The position numbers and the translations under genes are program-made. Below, piece by piece: positions 28,306 through 37,613 of a stretch of DNA of 64,000 nt. Numbering within the stretch: the stretch's first letter is position 1; the number at the start of each line of letters is the position of its first letter. Location of the stretch: assembly GCF_003591035.1 (NCBI RefSeq), contig NZ_QYUO01000003.1, positions 496,001 to 560,000 of the forward strand, written 5' to 3'. The notes beneath the pieces are model-generated. The model made no database searches. It saw only the letters and a program-made list of their open reading frames with translations, and had not been told where the DNA came from. The DNA comes from Noviherbaspirillum saxi. Lineage in GTDB: Bacteria > Pseudomonadota > Gammaproteobacteria > Burkholderiales > Burkholderiaceae_D.

Positions 28306-30444
28306 ATGGAGACTTCGGTTCCCGACATCCAGCATCGCCTGATGGCTGCAAGCCTGCCTGCGTTACCGCAAGTGCTGGTGCAGCTGATCAGCCATTGCGA
28401 GTCGGAGGAGGGCGGCATGGCGGCGCTTGCCGAACTCCTTTCCAGGGATGCGGCACTCGCCATGAAAGTGCTGCGCGTCGCGGCCAGCCCCGTCTATCGC
28501 CGCGGTCCGGTGCCGGCGAATCTCGAGCAGGCACTGACGGCCATCGGCATCGACATGGTGCGCACCCTACTCCTCACCGAATCGGTCTACCAGACCTTCA
28601 ACGGCTTTGCGGCCACGCGCGGCATTGACCTTCGGCCCTTCTGGGCGCATGCCATTGCAACCGCGATTTCTGCGCGTGCCATCGCCGACAAGCTCGGCTA
28701 TGCGCAGGTCGAAGAAGCCTATCTCGCCGGACTGCTCCACGATATCGGCCGGCTGGCGCTGGTCACCGCCGCACCGGACGAGTACGCGGCCAACTTCCAT
28801 GCGGAAGACGACGACGCACTGTGTGCGACGGAAGAACGCACGCTGGAAATCACGCACCCTGAGGCGGGCGCACTGCTCATCGAAGGATTGGCACTGGACT
28901 CCTTCCTCGCCGACAGCATCCGGTATCACCACGAACCGCTGGAACGCTTGCAGACATCGCATCCCTTGGTGCGCCTGACCGCCCTTGCCGATGCCTTCGC
29001 GACGCACGCCGGCAGCGCGGACGGGATCCCGCCCGCGGTGGCGCGCATGGCCGGCTTCTCGCAGGAGGAGGCGCGCGAGCACGCACAGACGCTTGCGGAG
29101 CAGATCGCGCATCTGGCGGCCTCGCTGGGCATCGAAGTGGCGAAGGAGACGCGCCCCGCATTGCTGGCCCGGCGCACCGGCCTAGCGGCAACAGCGATCC
29201 TCGGCGGTGACCGGCTCAATGAAAAGGTGCGCGATCTCATCCTCGTGTCGAAAACGGCGGAGGAACTCCGCAAGTTCCACGACGCGAACGCGTGCACCCG
29301 CGCCATCGTGAAGTCGTCGGTCGTCCTGTTCGGCTTCTCCGACGCAATCGTGCTGTCCGGATCGGCCGGCAGCGACATCCTCACGCCCGCTGCGCTGGAA
29401 GACGGCCGGATGCGCCTGTCCGGATTGTCGCTGCCGCTGGACGAAGGCAACATTGCCGGCATGGCGGCGCTGCACGGTATCGCGGCTTTCCATATTCCCC
29501 CGCGCGTGGCTTCGGTGGTCGAGGATCAGCTGCTCCGCTTTTTCAAGACGAATGCACTCGTTGCGCTGCGCCTTTCCCCCTCGGCGGAAGAGCCGGTGGT
29601 CTTGCTCGGCGCGATGAGCGCGGGGCAGGCGCAGCTCTTGCGGAACCGACAGCACCTGCTCGGCGACTTCGGCCGCCAGTCCGGCGCCATCCTCGGCCAG
29701 ACGGTGCAACATAACGATAAAGCGGGCTTTCCGGATGCGGCCCTCGCCAGTGAATTCCAGCTTGCCGCGCGGCGTGTCGCGCATGAAGTCAACAACCCGC
29801 TGTCGATTATCAAAAACTATCTCGCGTTGTTGGATCGCAAGGCCGACAACAAGCAAGCGTTCGGCGACGATTTATCGGTCGTGACCGAAGAGGTTGACAG
29901 GGTGGCACAAATCGTCAATGACTTCGCCCAGGAGCACCAGGCGCGGCCGGACGACAGTGCCGACGTCAATGGCGCACTCGCGCACGCCGCCCGCATGTTT
30001 TCCGAGAGCGGTTCGTTGCATCCGGAGGTACGCATCGCGCATCACGCCTCGCGCGAACCGGTCCGCGCCGCCATCGATTCGCGCGTCTTCAACCAGATCC
30101 TGATCAACCTGGTGAAGAATGCCAATGAAGCGATGGCCAACGGCGGACGGATCGATTTGCGCAACGCCGGACTGGTTCCGCGTGACGGCCGGCACTGGAT
30201 CGCCGTCAGCGTGATCGACACCGGTCCCGGCATTCCGGACACCTTGATGCCCCGGCTGTTCTCGCCGATAGCCAGTGCGAAAGACGGCCCCAACCGTGGC
30301 CTCGGCCTGTCCATCGTGCACGACCTGGTGACCAAGGCGGGCGGGCAGATCAGCTGCCGCAGCAGCAATGCCGGCACGGTGTTCGACATTCTCCTGCGCC
30401 ATGCGCCCTTTCATGCCCAGCCCGAACCTGGAGAACGCGGATGA
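28306..30444 (+). CDS. HDOD-domain histidine kinase
   Basis: A 712-residue cytoplasmic signalling protein. Residues about 10-210 are an HDOD domain (LPALPQVLVQLISHCESEEG; AGLLHDIGRLALV). A GAF-like segment follows (about 300-440). A histidine kinase core follows: His493 in RRVAHEVNNPLSIIKNYL, N-box NLVKNANEAM, and ATP-lid glycines DTGPGIP and NRGLGLSIV. No membrane segment is present, so the signal is internal. Its stop overlaps the start of the receiver-GGDEF-EAL gene (ATGA), which has the receiver this kinase is expected to phosphorylate. HDOD fused to a kinase is uncommon. Confidence 0.9.
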   Translation: METSVPDIQHRLMAASLPALPQVLVQLISHCESEEGGMAALAELLSRDAALAMKVLRVAASPVYRRGPVPANLEQALTAIGIDMVRTLLLTESVYQTFNGFAATRGIDLRPFWAHAIATAISARAIADKLGYAQVEEAYLAGLLHDIGRLALVTAAPDEYAANFHAEDDDALCATEERTLEITHPEAGALLIEGLALDSFLADSIRYHHEPLERLQTSHPLVRLTALADAFATHAGSADGIPPAVARMAGFSQEEAREHAQTLAEQIAHLAASLGIEVAKETRPALLARRTGLAATAILGGDRLNEKVRDLILVSKTAEELRKFHDANACTRAIVKSSVVLFGFSDAIVLSGSAGSDILTPAALEDGRMRLSGLSLPLDEGNIAGMAALHGIAAFHIPPRVASVVEDQLLRFFKTNALVALRLSPSAEEPVVLLGAMSAGQAQLLRNRQHLLGDFGRQSGAILGQTVQHNDKAGFPDAALASEFQLAARRVAHEVNNPLSIIKNYLALLDRKADNKQAFGDDLSVVTEEVDRVAQIVNDFAQEHQARPDDSADVNGALAHAARMFSESGSLHPEVRIAHHASREPVRAAIDSRVFNQILINLVKNANEAMANGGRIDLRNAGLVPRDGRHWIAVSVIDTGPGIPDTLMPRLFSPIASAKDGPNRGLGLSIVHDLVTKAGGQISCRSSNAGTVFDILLRHAPFHAQPEPGERG

Positions 30445-32651
30445 ACCTACAGAAAGCACCGATCTTCGTTCCCGATTTCACCGGCCGGAATGACACGCCG
30501 GCCATCGCACCCGTCGCACCGCGCTTGCTGCTGGTGGACGACGAACCGCGTCTCCTGTCCAGCCTGGCCGCCCTGCTCGACGGCAACGGCTACGAACTGA
30601 CCACCGTCGGCGGCGGGCACGAGGCGATCACCATGCTCGCACGCCGGCATTTCGACCTCGTGCTGCTCGACCTGCGCATGCCCGGCGTGAGCGGTCACGA
30701 CGTCATGGACTTCATCAACGAGCGCGGCATCGACACCGATGTCATCGTGCTGAGCGGGGACAGCGGGATCGAGGCGGCGATCGGCGCCATCAACCGGCGC
30801 GCCTACGGCTACCTGCGCAAGCCCTACCGGCACGATGAACTGCTCAGCCTCGTCGGCAACGCGCTTGAGCGCCGCAGGCTGGCTGCGGAAAACCGCGACT
30901 TCGCCTGGCGGCTCGAATGCTCGGAAAAGCTGTACCGCTTCCTCATCGACAGCTCTCCCGACATCATCTATACCCTCGACCCCGAAGGCCGCTTCACGTA
31001 CGTCAACCGCCGTGTGACCGAACTGCTCGGCTTCGACCGCAACGAATTGATAGGCGCCTCGTATACCGCCATCGTGCACGACGACGACCTCGAGCGCGCA
31101 CGTTACGTCTTCAACGAACGCCGGGTCGGGGAGCGCGCCACGCGCAACGTGGAACTGCGGCTGAAATGCGCGGACCCGATGAAGGCACGTACTTTCGAAA
31201 CCTCGCTGCGCACCATCTCGTTCAACTCCATCGGCATGTACCTGAACAACGGCAAACAAGGCACGGTCGAGTACACCGGCACTTACGGCATCGCGCGCGA
31301 CGTCACCGAAAAGCGCCGCACCGAAGAGGTCATCGCCTACCAGGCTTACCACGACATCCTCACGGACCTCCCGAACCGGGCGCTGTTTCGCGACCGGCTG
31401 GAGCTGGCCATCGTCCAGACCCGGCGCAAGGAAGAGGAACTTGCTCTGATGTTCGTCGACCTCGACCGCTTCAAGACGGTGAACGATTCGCTCGGCCATC
31501 TGAAGGGGGACGAACTCCTGCGGCAAGTCGCCGTGCGCCTGAAGAGCTGCATTCGCAAGGGCGATACCCTGGCGCGCATCGGCGGCGACGAATTCGTGGT
31601 GCTCATGCCGGAGTTGCGCGAACGCTCGTCCGCCTCCGTGGTCGCGCAAAAATTCCTGCAGGTGCTGGCAGCGCCGTTCATTCTCGATGACACGACGCTC
31701 CATATCTCCGCCAGCATCGGCATCGCGGTGTTCCCCGAGGACGGCGACAAGATCGACGACCTGATTCGCCACGCGGACATGGCGATGTACAAGGTTAAAG
31801 GAGAAGGAAAGAACGGGTTCAGCTTCTACGACCGTTCACTGCTCGACGCCGCGCATGATAAGGTCCTGCTGGAGCAGGACCTGCGGCGCGGCTTCAAGGC
31901 CGGCGAACTCGAAATGTATTACCAGCCGCAGATCGATGCCAGGACCGGCGCAGTGGTCGGCGCCGAGGCCGTCATGCGCTGGAATCATCCCCAGCGCGGC
32001 GTGCTTCCAGCGGGCGAATTCCTGCCGCTGGCCGAGGAAGTCGGCTTGATGGTGCCGTTCAGCGACTGGATGGTGGACAGCGTGTGCCGCGACCTCCGGC
32101 GCCTGCGCGATGAAGGCAAGGAGGCCGTGCGGGTGTCGATCAATCTGTCGCCGACCTGCCTCATGCGGGACAACTTCTTCCGGACATTGACGAGCGCGCT
32201 CGAAGCGTACCGGATACCGGCGACGCAACTGGAAGTCGAGATCACCGAAAACATATGCATCCGCGATCCTGAAACCGCCATCAAGCATCTGAAAAAGCTG
32301 AGCAGCTTCGGTGTGCGCATCGCGATCGACGATTTCGGCACCGGCTATTCCTCGCTGGCCTATCTGCAACGCTTCCCCGTCAACACGCTTAAGATCGACC
32401 AAGCCTTCATCCGCGAGATCGGCCATGCCGACGGCCATTTCCCTGTCGTGCTCGCCGTCATTGCCATTGCGCGGGGTCTGAAACTCGATCTGATTGCGGA
32501 GGGCGTGGAATCGGAGTTGCAGGCGCGCTATCTCGAACAGGCCGGGTGCAGGATCATGCAGGGCTTCCTGTACCACAAGCCGCTTCGGCTGGAACGGTTC
32601 AGTGAACTGCTGCATGTGCAGGCGTCCACGCCCAGGCTAGGAGCGGGTTGA
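30441..32651 (+). CDS. Response regulator with PAS, GGDEF and EAL domains
   Basis: A 736-residue protein. Receiver (about 30-145) with Asp77 in LVLLDLRMPGVSG; PAS domain (about 155-285, SPDIIYTLDPEGRFTYVNRR); GGDEF domain with an intact GGDEF at 381-385 and an RxxD inhibitory site five residues earlier (RKGD); EAL domain from about 455. The EAL signature itself reads EAV (509-511), but the other phosphodiesterase motifs (VEITEN, DDFGTGYSSLAYLQRFPVN, AEGVES) are present. It probably makes and/or degrades cyclic di-GMP under control of the upstream kinase. It overlaps both neighbours. Confidence 0.93.
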   Translation: MNLQKAPIFVPDFTGRNDTPAIAPVAPRLLLVDDEPRLLSSLAALLDGNGYELTTVGGGHEAITMLARRHFDLVLLDLRMPGVSGHDVMDFINERGIDTDVIVLSGDSGIEAAIGAINRRAYGYLRKPYRHDELLSLVGNALERRRLAAENRDFAWRLECSEKLYRFLIDSSPDIIYTLDPEGRFTYVNRRVTELLGFDRNELIGASYTAIVHDDDLERARYVFNERRVGERATRNVELRLKCADPMKARTFETSLRTISFNSIGMYLNNGKQGTVEYTGTYGIARDVTEKRRTEEVIAYQAYHDILTDLPNRALFRDRLELAIVQTRRKEEELALMFVDLDRFKTVNDSLGHLKGDELLRQVAVRLKSCIRKGDTLARIGGDEFVVLMPELRERSSASVVAQKFLQVLAAPFILDDTTLHISASIGIAVFPEDGDKIDDLIRHADMAMYKVKGEGKNGFSFYDRSLLDAAHDKVLLEQDLRRGFKAGELEMYYQPQIDARTGAVVGAEAVMRWNHPQRGVLPAGEFLPLAEEVGLMVPFSDWMVDSVCRDLRRLRDEGKEAVRVSINLSPTCLMRDNFFRTLTSALEAYRIPATQLEVEITENICIRDPETAIKHLKKLSSFGVRIAIDDFGTGYSSLAYLQRFPVNTLKIDQAFIREIGHADGHFPVVLAVIAIARGLKLDLIAEGVESELQARYLEQAGCRIMQGFLYHKPLRLERFSELLHVQASTPRLGAG

Positions 32652-33916
32652 TGGAAACCGCGGCGACAGCTGACCGGGTCGAGGCTTCGGCGCAGAGCGG
32701 CACGCCGGAAGCGCAGTTTGCGCTCGCGCTCATGTACCTGATCGGGCGCGGCGTGCCGCGCGACGAGCAACAGGGCATCGCATGGCTGGAGAAAGCTGCC
32801 ACGCAGGGCCACGCCGAGGCGCAGTTCCATCTCGGTGCGCGCCATGCGACGAGCCAGGGCATTCACGGCATTAAGCAGGACATCGACAAGGCGATCGCCT
32901 GGTACCGCAAGTCCGCGGGTCAAGGACACGCCAAGGCCCAGTACAACCTTGGCCTGCTGCTGTATGGCCGGAAAGGCGCGAACGCCGAAGAGAAACGAGA
33001 GGCCATCGACTGGTTTGAGAAAGCGGCGAGCGGCGGCCACGCCGGCGCGCAGAACAACCTCGGCCTGGTCTACGCGAATGGCGTCGAGGCGCCCCGCGAC
33101 TACCGCAAGGCGATCGACTTGTTCGCCCGGGCCGCGGCGCAGGGCGACGCGGCCGGACAGAACAACCTTGGCATCCTGTACAGCAGCGGCAAAGGCGTGC
33201 CGCAGAATCAGATGCAAGCCGCCGGCTGGTACGCGAAGGCGGCGGCGCTCGGTCACGCCGCAGCCCAGTACAACCTGGCGAACCTGTATGAAACGGGCAA
33301 AGGCGTCAGCCAGAACATGGACGTTGCAGCCAGGTGGTACCGCAAGGCAGCCGAACAAGGCCACCTGAAGGCCCAGCTCAGCCTGGCGCAAATCCTGGCC
33401 CGGGGCAGCCACCTGCCGAAGGACATGGTTGAAGCCATGTCCTGGTATCGCAAGGCAGCCGAGCGGGGCCATGCGGAAGCCCAGTTGCAAGTGGCGAAGA
33501 TCCTGGACGCAGGTGACGGCGTCGAACGGGACACCCGGGAAGCGCTGCGCTTCTATGAGCTCGCCGCGCACCAGGATGTGGTGGAAGCCCAGTTCCGCCT
33601 CGGGATGTTCTACGACTGCGGCGTCGATGTCGATAAGAACGACGAAATGGCCTTGCACTGGTATGGCAAGGCAGCCGAGCAGGGCATCGCGCGCGCGCAA
33701 TATAACCTTGGACTGATGCTTGCCTATGAACAGGGCACGCCGGCCGATCCGGTGAAGGCCTGGCAATGGCTTAACCTCGCCGAAGCCGCCGGACTGCAGC
33801 GGGCGGCCCGTCATCGCCGTGCCGTCGAAACGCGTCTTTCAGGACAGGAACTCGCTGCTGCAAAGAGTGCGGTGGCCGAATGGATGCCGCGGCACAAAAG
33901 GCAGCGTGATCGATGA
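32651..33916 (+). CDS. Sel1-repeat protein
   Basis: A 421-residue protein made of about ten Sel1-like repeats of ~36 residues, each with the core AxAQxxLGxxYxxGxGVxxDxxxAxxWYxKAAxQGH. No signal peptide or membrane segment. The ATG at 32651 overlaps the stop of the GGDEF-EAL gene (TGATG). Sel1 repeats form helical solenoids that act as adaptors. Its place at the end of a kinase/c-di-GMP operon suggests it binds one of the two signalling proteins or their target. The last ~30 residues (SGQELAAAKSAVAEW) are the usual cap seen in bacterial Sel1 proteins. Confidence 0.92.
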   Translation: METAATADRVEASAQSGTPEAQFALALMYLIGRGVPRDEQQGIAWLEKAATQGHAEAQFHLGARHATSQGIHGIKQDIDKAIAWYRKSAGQGHAKAQYNLGLLLYGRKGANAEEKREAIDWFEKAASGGHAGAQNNLGLVYANGVEAPRDYRKAIDLFARAAAQGDAAGQNNLGILYSSGKGVPQNQMQAAGWYAKAAALGHAAAQYNLANLYETGKGVSQNMDVAARWYRKAAEQGHLKAQLSLAQILARGSHLPKDMVEAMSWYRKAAERGHAEAQLQVAKILDAGDGVERDTREALRFYELAAHQDVVEAQFRLGMFYDCGVDVDKNDEMALHWYGKAAEQGIARAQYNLGLMLAYEQGTPADPVKAWQWLNLAEAAGLQRAARHRRAVETRLSGQELAAAKSAVAEWMPRHKRQRDR

Positions 33917-34049
33917 CCCGCGGGCGTTCCCATCGCCTGGACGTGAGCGAGGCATTTTTCTGGCGGGTAGTAGCGATCGAATATCGCTAGAACTTGGTAC
34001 GGATTGACGGCGCGCACAGCCATCGACATGCGTTACCCCCCGCACGGAC

Positions 34050-35018
34050 TTACTTCCCCGGCGCGAGCAATGCCGAATTCCTTTGTATCGCCCCTGGCGT
34101 CACCCCGGTAACACGCTTGAACGCACGATTGAAGGCCGCCTCGGATTTGTAGCCGACCCGGCTGGCGATATGCGCGAGCCGCTCATCACGTTCCTTGAGA
34201 GAGGCAAGCGCAAGGTTTATTCTCCAGCGCGCGAGGTATTGCATCGCGGGCATGCCCACCAGTTCGGTGAAGCGGGCGGCAAACGCCGAGCGCGACATGG
34301 CGACTTCACTCGCCAGCATGCTCAGCGTCCATGCGCGTGCAGGATCGCCATGGATCAGCGAGATTGCGCGTCCGATCTGCCTGTCCTTGAGTGCGCCAAG
34401 CCAGCCGGTCTGCGCCGCCGGGTCATGGTCGATCCATGAGCGTATCGCCTGGATCACCAGGATATCGGCAAGCCGCGTCATCACGGTTTCTCCACCCGGT
34501 CGCATATCGCGTGCTTCCGATGCCATCAGGCGTAGCGTGCCCTGCATCCAGTCGCTATACCGTACACCGGATGTCTCGACCACAATGGCCGGCGGCAGCA
34601 GCGAGATTAGCTGCCGTGCAACCGGATGATCGAACCGAACCACTGCACAAACAAGCGTGGTCGCCGCCCCAGTGCCGCCATGACGGATGATTTCGTAACG
34701 CTCACTGAGGGCTTCGCGCGGCAGATCAAAGAGCTCGACAGCATCGGCGCCGGTATCGCTTGTCAGCCGATGCCCTGCTCCATGCGGCACCAACGCCAGA
34801 TCACCGAGCTGTAACACCTGCGCCGGCAATCCTTCGACTTCCAGCCAACAGCGCCCCGAGATGATGACATGAAACATCATGCAATCCGGAAACGGCGGTA
34901 GTGCAATACCCCAAGGTGCCGTTAATTCCGCGTGACTATAGAAAGTCCCGCTCATGCGAAGAAAATGCAGCGCTTCGCCAAGCGGATCCGTGGTGCCCCA
35001 AGTGTGGATGTCAATCAT
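34050..35018 (-). CDS. AraC family transcriptional regulator
   Basis: A 322-residue regulator with an N-terminal cupin-type sensing domain (about 1-190) and a C-terminal AraC double helix-turn-helix (about 215-310: WTLSMLASEVAMSRSAFAAR; LAHIASRVGYKSEAAFNRAF). It is divergent from the NAD(P)-binding protein at 35172, a common pairing in which the regulator controls the oxidoreductase. The inducer is unknown. Confidence 0.92.
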   Translation of the reverse strand: MIDIHTWGTTDPLGEALHFLRMSGTFYSHAELTAPWGIALPPFPDCMMFHVIISGRCWLEVEGLPAQVLQLGDLALVPHGAGHRLTSDTGADAVELFDLPREALSERYEIIRHGGTGAATTLVCAVVRFDHPVARQLISLLPPAIVVETSGVRYSDWMQGTLRLMASEARDMRPGGETVMTRLADILVIQAIRSWIDHDPAAQTGWLGALKDRQIGRAISLIHGDPARAWTLSMLASEVAMSRSAFAARFTELVGMPAMQYLARWRINLALASLKERDERLAHIASRVGYKSEAAFNRAFKRVTGVTPGAIQRNSALLAPGK

Positions 35019-35171
35019 TCCTCATTTTAGCGGCTGGAGATTTTTATCGTCCAGCGGTTCTGGACGAATGAGCAATACATCGCGACTTCCAGTCATTGAT
35101 AGTCCTATCTTCATACGCCACACTGGACCTCATGCAAGTTCACTCTCAACCGCACGATAAAGGAGATCGAC

Positions 35172-35828
35172 ATGAAAGTACTAGTGATTGGCGCAACCGG
35201 CGGATCGGGGATCGCCGCTGTCAAGGCATTGCTGTCTGCCGGCCATGAAGTGACCGCGTTTTCCAGGCATCCGGAAAAGCTGAAGGAGTTAGGCAACAGG
35301 ATTGCCATGGTAGCCGGCGATGCCTCGAGCTTGGCCGACGTTGATCGTGCAGTCCAGGGAAAAGACGCCGTCGTCGTGACGCTAGGCATCAGCGAAAGCG
35401 CGCTGCGTGTACGCCTGTTCGGAAGCCGGAATACACCGATCAATATCCGATCAGCCGGAACTGCCAATGCCATTACGGCAATGCACAGGCACGGCCTGCG
35501 GAAACTGGTAGTGCAGACCAGTTTTGGTGTGGGCGAGTCGCGTGCAAAATTGCCGCTGTTGTACCGGTTGATATTCAAGCTGCTGCTTGCCCCGCAAATT
35601 GCGGATACTGAAGAACAAGAGCGGCTAGTACGCAATAGCAGGCTGGACTGGGTTATTGCCCAACCCGTCAATTTGACCGATACCCTTGAAGACGGATATC
35701 CGCTCGCATCGCCGGAGGGCGAAGTTAATGCCATGAAAGTGTCGCGCAAGCAAGTCGGAAGTTTTCTGGCAAACGCCATTGATACCTCGGCTTACCTGCA
35801 CCGGTCGGTTGCGCTGTCAGGACAGTAA
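35172..35828 (+). CDS. NAD(P)H-binding oxidoreductase-like protein
   Basis: A 218-residue Rossmann-fold protein of the NmrA/atypical short-chain dehydrogenase type. The nucleotide loop GATGGSGIAAVKAL is at residues 8-21. Typical downstream features are present (DVDRAVQGKDAVVVTLG; LDWVIAQPVNLTD). AAAGGAGAT precedes the start. Such proteins are flavin reductases, quinone reductases or redox sensors; the exact reaction cannot be assigned. Probably controlled by the divergent AraC protein. Confidence 0.85.
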   Translation: MKVLVIGATGGSGIAAVKALLSAGHEVTAFSRHPEKLKELGNRIAMVAGDASSLADVDRAVQGKDAVVVTLGISESALRVRLFGSRNTPINIRSAGTANAITAMHRHGLRKLVVQTSFGVGESRAKLPLLYRLIFKLLLAPQIADTEEQERLVRNSRLDWVIAQPVNLTDTLEDGYPLASPEGEVNAMKVSRKQVGSFLANAIDTSAYLHRSVALSGQ

Positions 35829-35869
35829 TGCCGTCGCTTTGGGATGCTGATACTTATGCCGGCATTGCG

Positions 35870-35901
35870 CGGAAAGCACCGTTTTTAAGCGGCGCTTTCC
35901 G
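35870..35901 (+). terminator. Hairpin downstream of the NAD(P)-binding gene
   Basis: CGGAAAGC (35870-35877) pairs with GCTTTCCG (35894-35901) with a 16-base loop containing a T-run. It lies 42 bases after the plus-strand stop and is a candidate terminator. Confidence 0.45.
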
Positions 35902-35998
35902 AAAGTGTTTGCTACTTCGGGAGTCTCAGTCAATTCCCAGTACCCGCAAGAGCACTGGCACTGCCATGGCGCTGCATGTCGGTCAGCCTTAAAGAACC

Positions 35999-36018
35999 AG
36001 CGGACCGTCTGGTCCGCT
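35999..36018 (-). terminator. Rho-independent terminator of the CoA-transferase/Bug operon
   Basis: AGCGGACC and GGTCCGCT form a perfect 8-base stem with the 4-base loop GTCT, ten bases beyond the stop of the Bug gene. On the minus strand it is followed by a T-containing tract (GGTTCTTT). Confidence 0.7.
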
Positions 36019-36027
36019 ATCAGAATG

Positions 36028-37005
36028 TCAGTCGATGGCCATGCCGGACTGTTTGACCAGCGTCGCATATTTCACCATTTCGGACTGGAACAAGCCTGCC
36101 GTCACATCAGGCGTGCTGCCCACGGCGGAGAACCCTTGAGCGGCCAGGGAATCCTGGACTTCCTTGGTGGCCAGCAGAGCCTTGGTGTCGGAATACAGCT
36201 TGGACACGGTGGCCGGCGGCATGCCGGCAGGACCGATCAACGCGATCCATCCCTGCATGCTGTAATTCGGCACACCCTGCTGGGACAGCGGCAACACGTT
36301 CGGCAGAATCGATGAAGGCGTCGTCGTCGACACCCCGATCGCCTTCAGCTTACCCGACTTGATGTGCTGGGCAGCGCCGGTCACGCCCAGAAAGCCGAGC
36401 TGGATCTGGCCTCCGAGCAGGTCGGTCGTCATCTGGCCAGTGCCCTTGTACGGGATATGTTTAAGCTTGATGCCGGCCTCGTGCTGCAACGCTTCTGCGG
36501 CAAGATGCAGGATGGTGCCGTTACCGGAAGAGCCGTAGGTCAGGTCGTCGGGCTTGGCCTTGGCAAGCGCGATGAGTTCCTTCAAATCCTTGGCCGGAAC
36601 CGATGGATGTGCCACCAGTACAAACGGCGATCCGGCCACGATGGTGATCGGCGTAATGTCCTTGATCGAATCGAAGGGCATCGATTTGTACAAGCTCGGG
36701 TTGACCACATGGTTATTCGATACCATGCCCAGCGCCGTGCCATCCTTGGGCGCTCGCACCAGCTGGCCGGTGCCGGGCACGCCGCCGGCGCCCGGCAGGT
36801 TTTCTATCACGATAGGACTGCCGATCGCCTTCGACAGCGGGTTACCCACGGTCCGCGCGAGCGCGTCGACACTCGAACCGGGTGCGTTCGGGACAATCAT
36901 CCGGACCGGCTTGTCGGTTTGCGCCGCAGCGGGCAGAAAAGGTGTCGCCAATGCCAGCGCAACGATGGCAAGTACGGCACGGCGGGTGTTTGATGCGTGA
37001 TTCAT
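36028..37005 (-). CDS. Bug family periplasmic substrate-binding protein (TctC type)
   Basis: A 325-residue secreted binding protein. Start at 37005 has GGAGA upstream. The signal peptide ends near residue 30 (FLPAAAQ). Mature sequence shows the family features KPVRMIVPNAPGSSVDALAR, IVIENLPGAGG and, later, YGSSGNGTILHLAAE. Bug proteins bind small carboxylates or other compounds for tripartite transporters. It is the last gene of an operon with a CoA-transferase and a lyase, which suggests it takes up the acid those enzymes degrade; membrane subunits would come from elsewhere, for example tctBA at 0.2-2.2 kb. Confidence 0.93.
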   Translation of the reverse strand: MNHASNTRRAVLAIVALALATPFLPAAAQTDKPVRMIVPNAPGSSVDALARTVGNPLSKAIGSPIVIENLPGAGGVPGTGQLVRAPKDGTALGMVSNNHVVNPSLYKSMPFDSIKDITPITIVAGSPFVLVAHPSVPAKDLKELIALAKAKPDDLTYGSSGNGTILHLAAEALQHEAGIKLKHIPYKGTGQMTTDLLGGQIQLGFLGVTGAAQHIKSGKLKAIGVSTTTPSSILPNVLPLSQQGVPNYSMQGWIALIGPAGMPPATVSKLYSDTKALLATKEVQDSLAAQGFSAVGSTPDVTAGLFQSEMVKYATLVKQSGMAID

Positions 37006-37068
37006 GCTGGTCTCCAATGGTTATATCGGCGGCCGTTACATGCCGGGCCGCCTTCCGTAAAATCAGGT

Positions 37069-37593
37069 TCAGCCAATCCGGACGAGGCGTTCCTTGAAGT
37101 CGGCGCCGCGTTCCACATAGCCGGCTGTGTTCTTGTGCATGCTCGCGATGGCGTCCGCACTCAGTTCGCGTAGTACCTTGGCCGGCGATCCCAATATCAG
37201 CGAATTGTCCGGGAATTCTTTTCCTTCGGTGATGACCGCCCCGGCCGCAACCAGGCAATTCTTTCCGATCACTGCGCCATTCAGGATCACGGCCTGGATC
37301 CCGATCAGCGATCCTTCCTTCACGGTACAGCCGTGCAGCATCGCCTGGTGCCCGATCGTCACATTGCTTTCCACCGTCAGAGGGAAGCCCGGGTCGGCGT
37401 GCAATACCGCGCCTTCCTGTACATTGCTTCCACGGCCGATCGAGATGGGCTCATTGTCGCCGCGCAGTACGGCCGATGGCCACACGCTGGTGTTTTCCTG
37501 TAGCCCGACATCGCCGATGACGGTCGCTGTCTCGGCCACGAATGCCGAGACATGAATCTCCGGCGTCTGGTTTCCGATCTTGTATATCGCCAC
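37069..37593 (-). CDS. Gamma-class carbonic anhydrase-like protein
   Basis: A 174-residue left-handed beta-helix protein with hexapeptide repeats (ISIGRGSNVQEGAVLHAD, LTVESNVTIGHQAMLHG). The three zinc-binding histidines of the gamma-carbonic anhydrase/YrdA/PaaY family are present (VLHAD, GHQAMLHG). Related proteins next to CoA-ester pathways include PaaY, a thioesterase. Here it sits between a CoA-transferase and a Bug gene, so a CoA-related accessory role is possible. Activity is not certain. Confidence 0.9.
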   Translation of the reverse strand: MAIYKIGNQTPEIHVSAFVAETATVIGDVGLQENTSVWPSAVLRGDNEPISIGRGSNVQEGAVLHADPGFPLTVESNVTIGHQAMLHGCTVKEGSLIGIQAVILNGAVIGKNCLVAAGAVITEGKEFPDNSLILGSPAKVLRELSADAIASMHKNTAGYVERGADFKERLVRIG

Positions 37594-37613
37594 GCTGCTC
37601 TCCTTTGACTGTG

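Noticed and set aside
30447..31772. 441-codon open frame antisense to the GGDEF-EAL gene
   Set aside because: GC-rich codons of the real plus-strand gene keep the opposite frame open; the plus frame has clear receiver, PAS and GGDEF motifs.
32528..33814. 428-codon antisense frame with apparent repeats
   Set aside because: Its periodicity is only the mirror of the Sel1 repeats on the plus strand.
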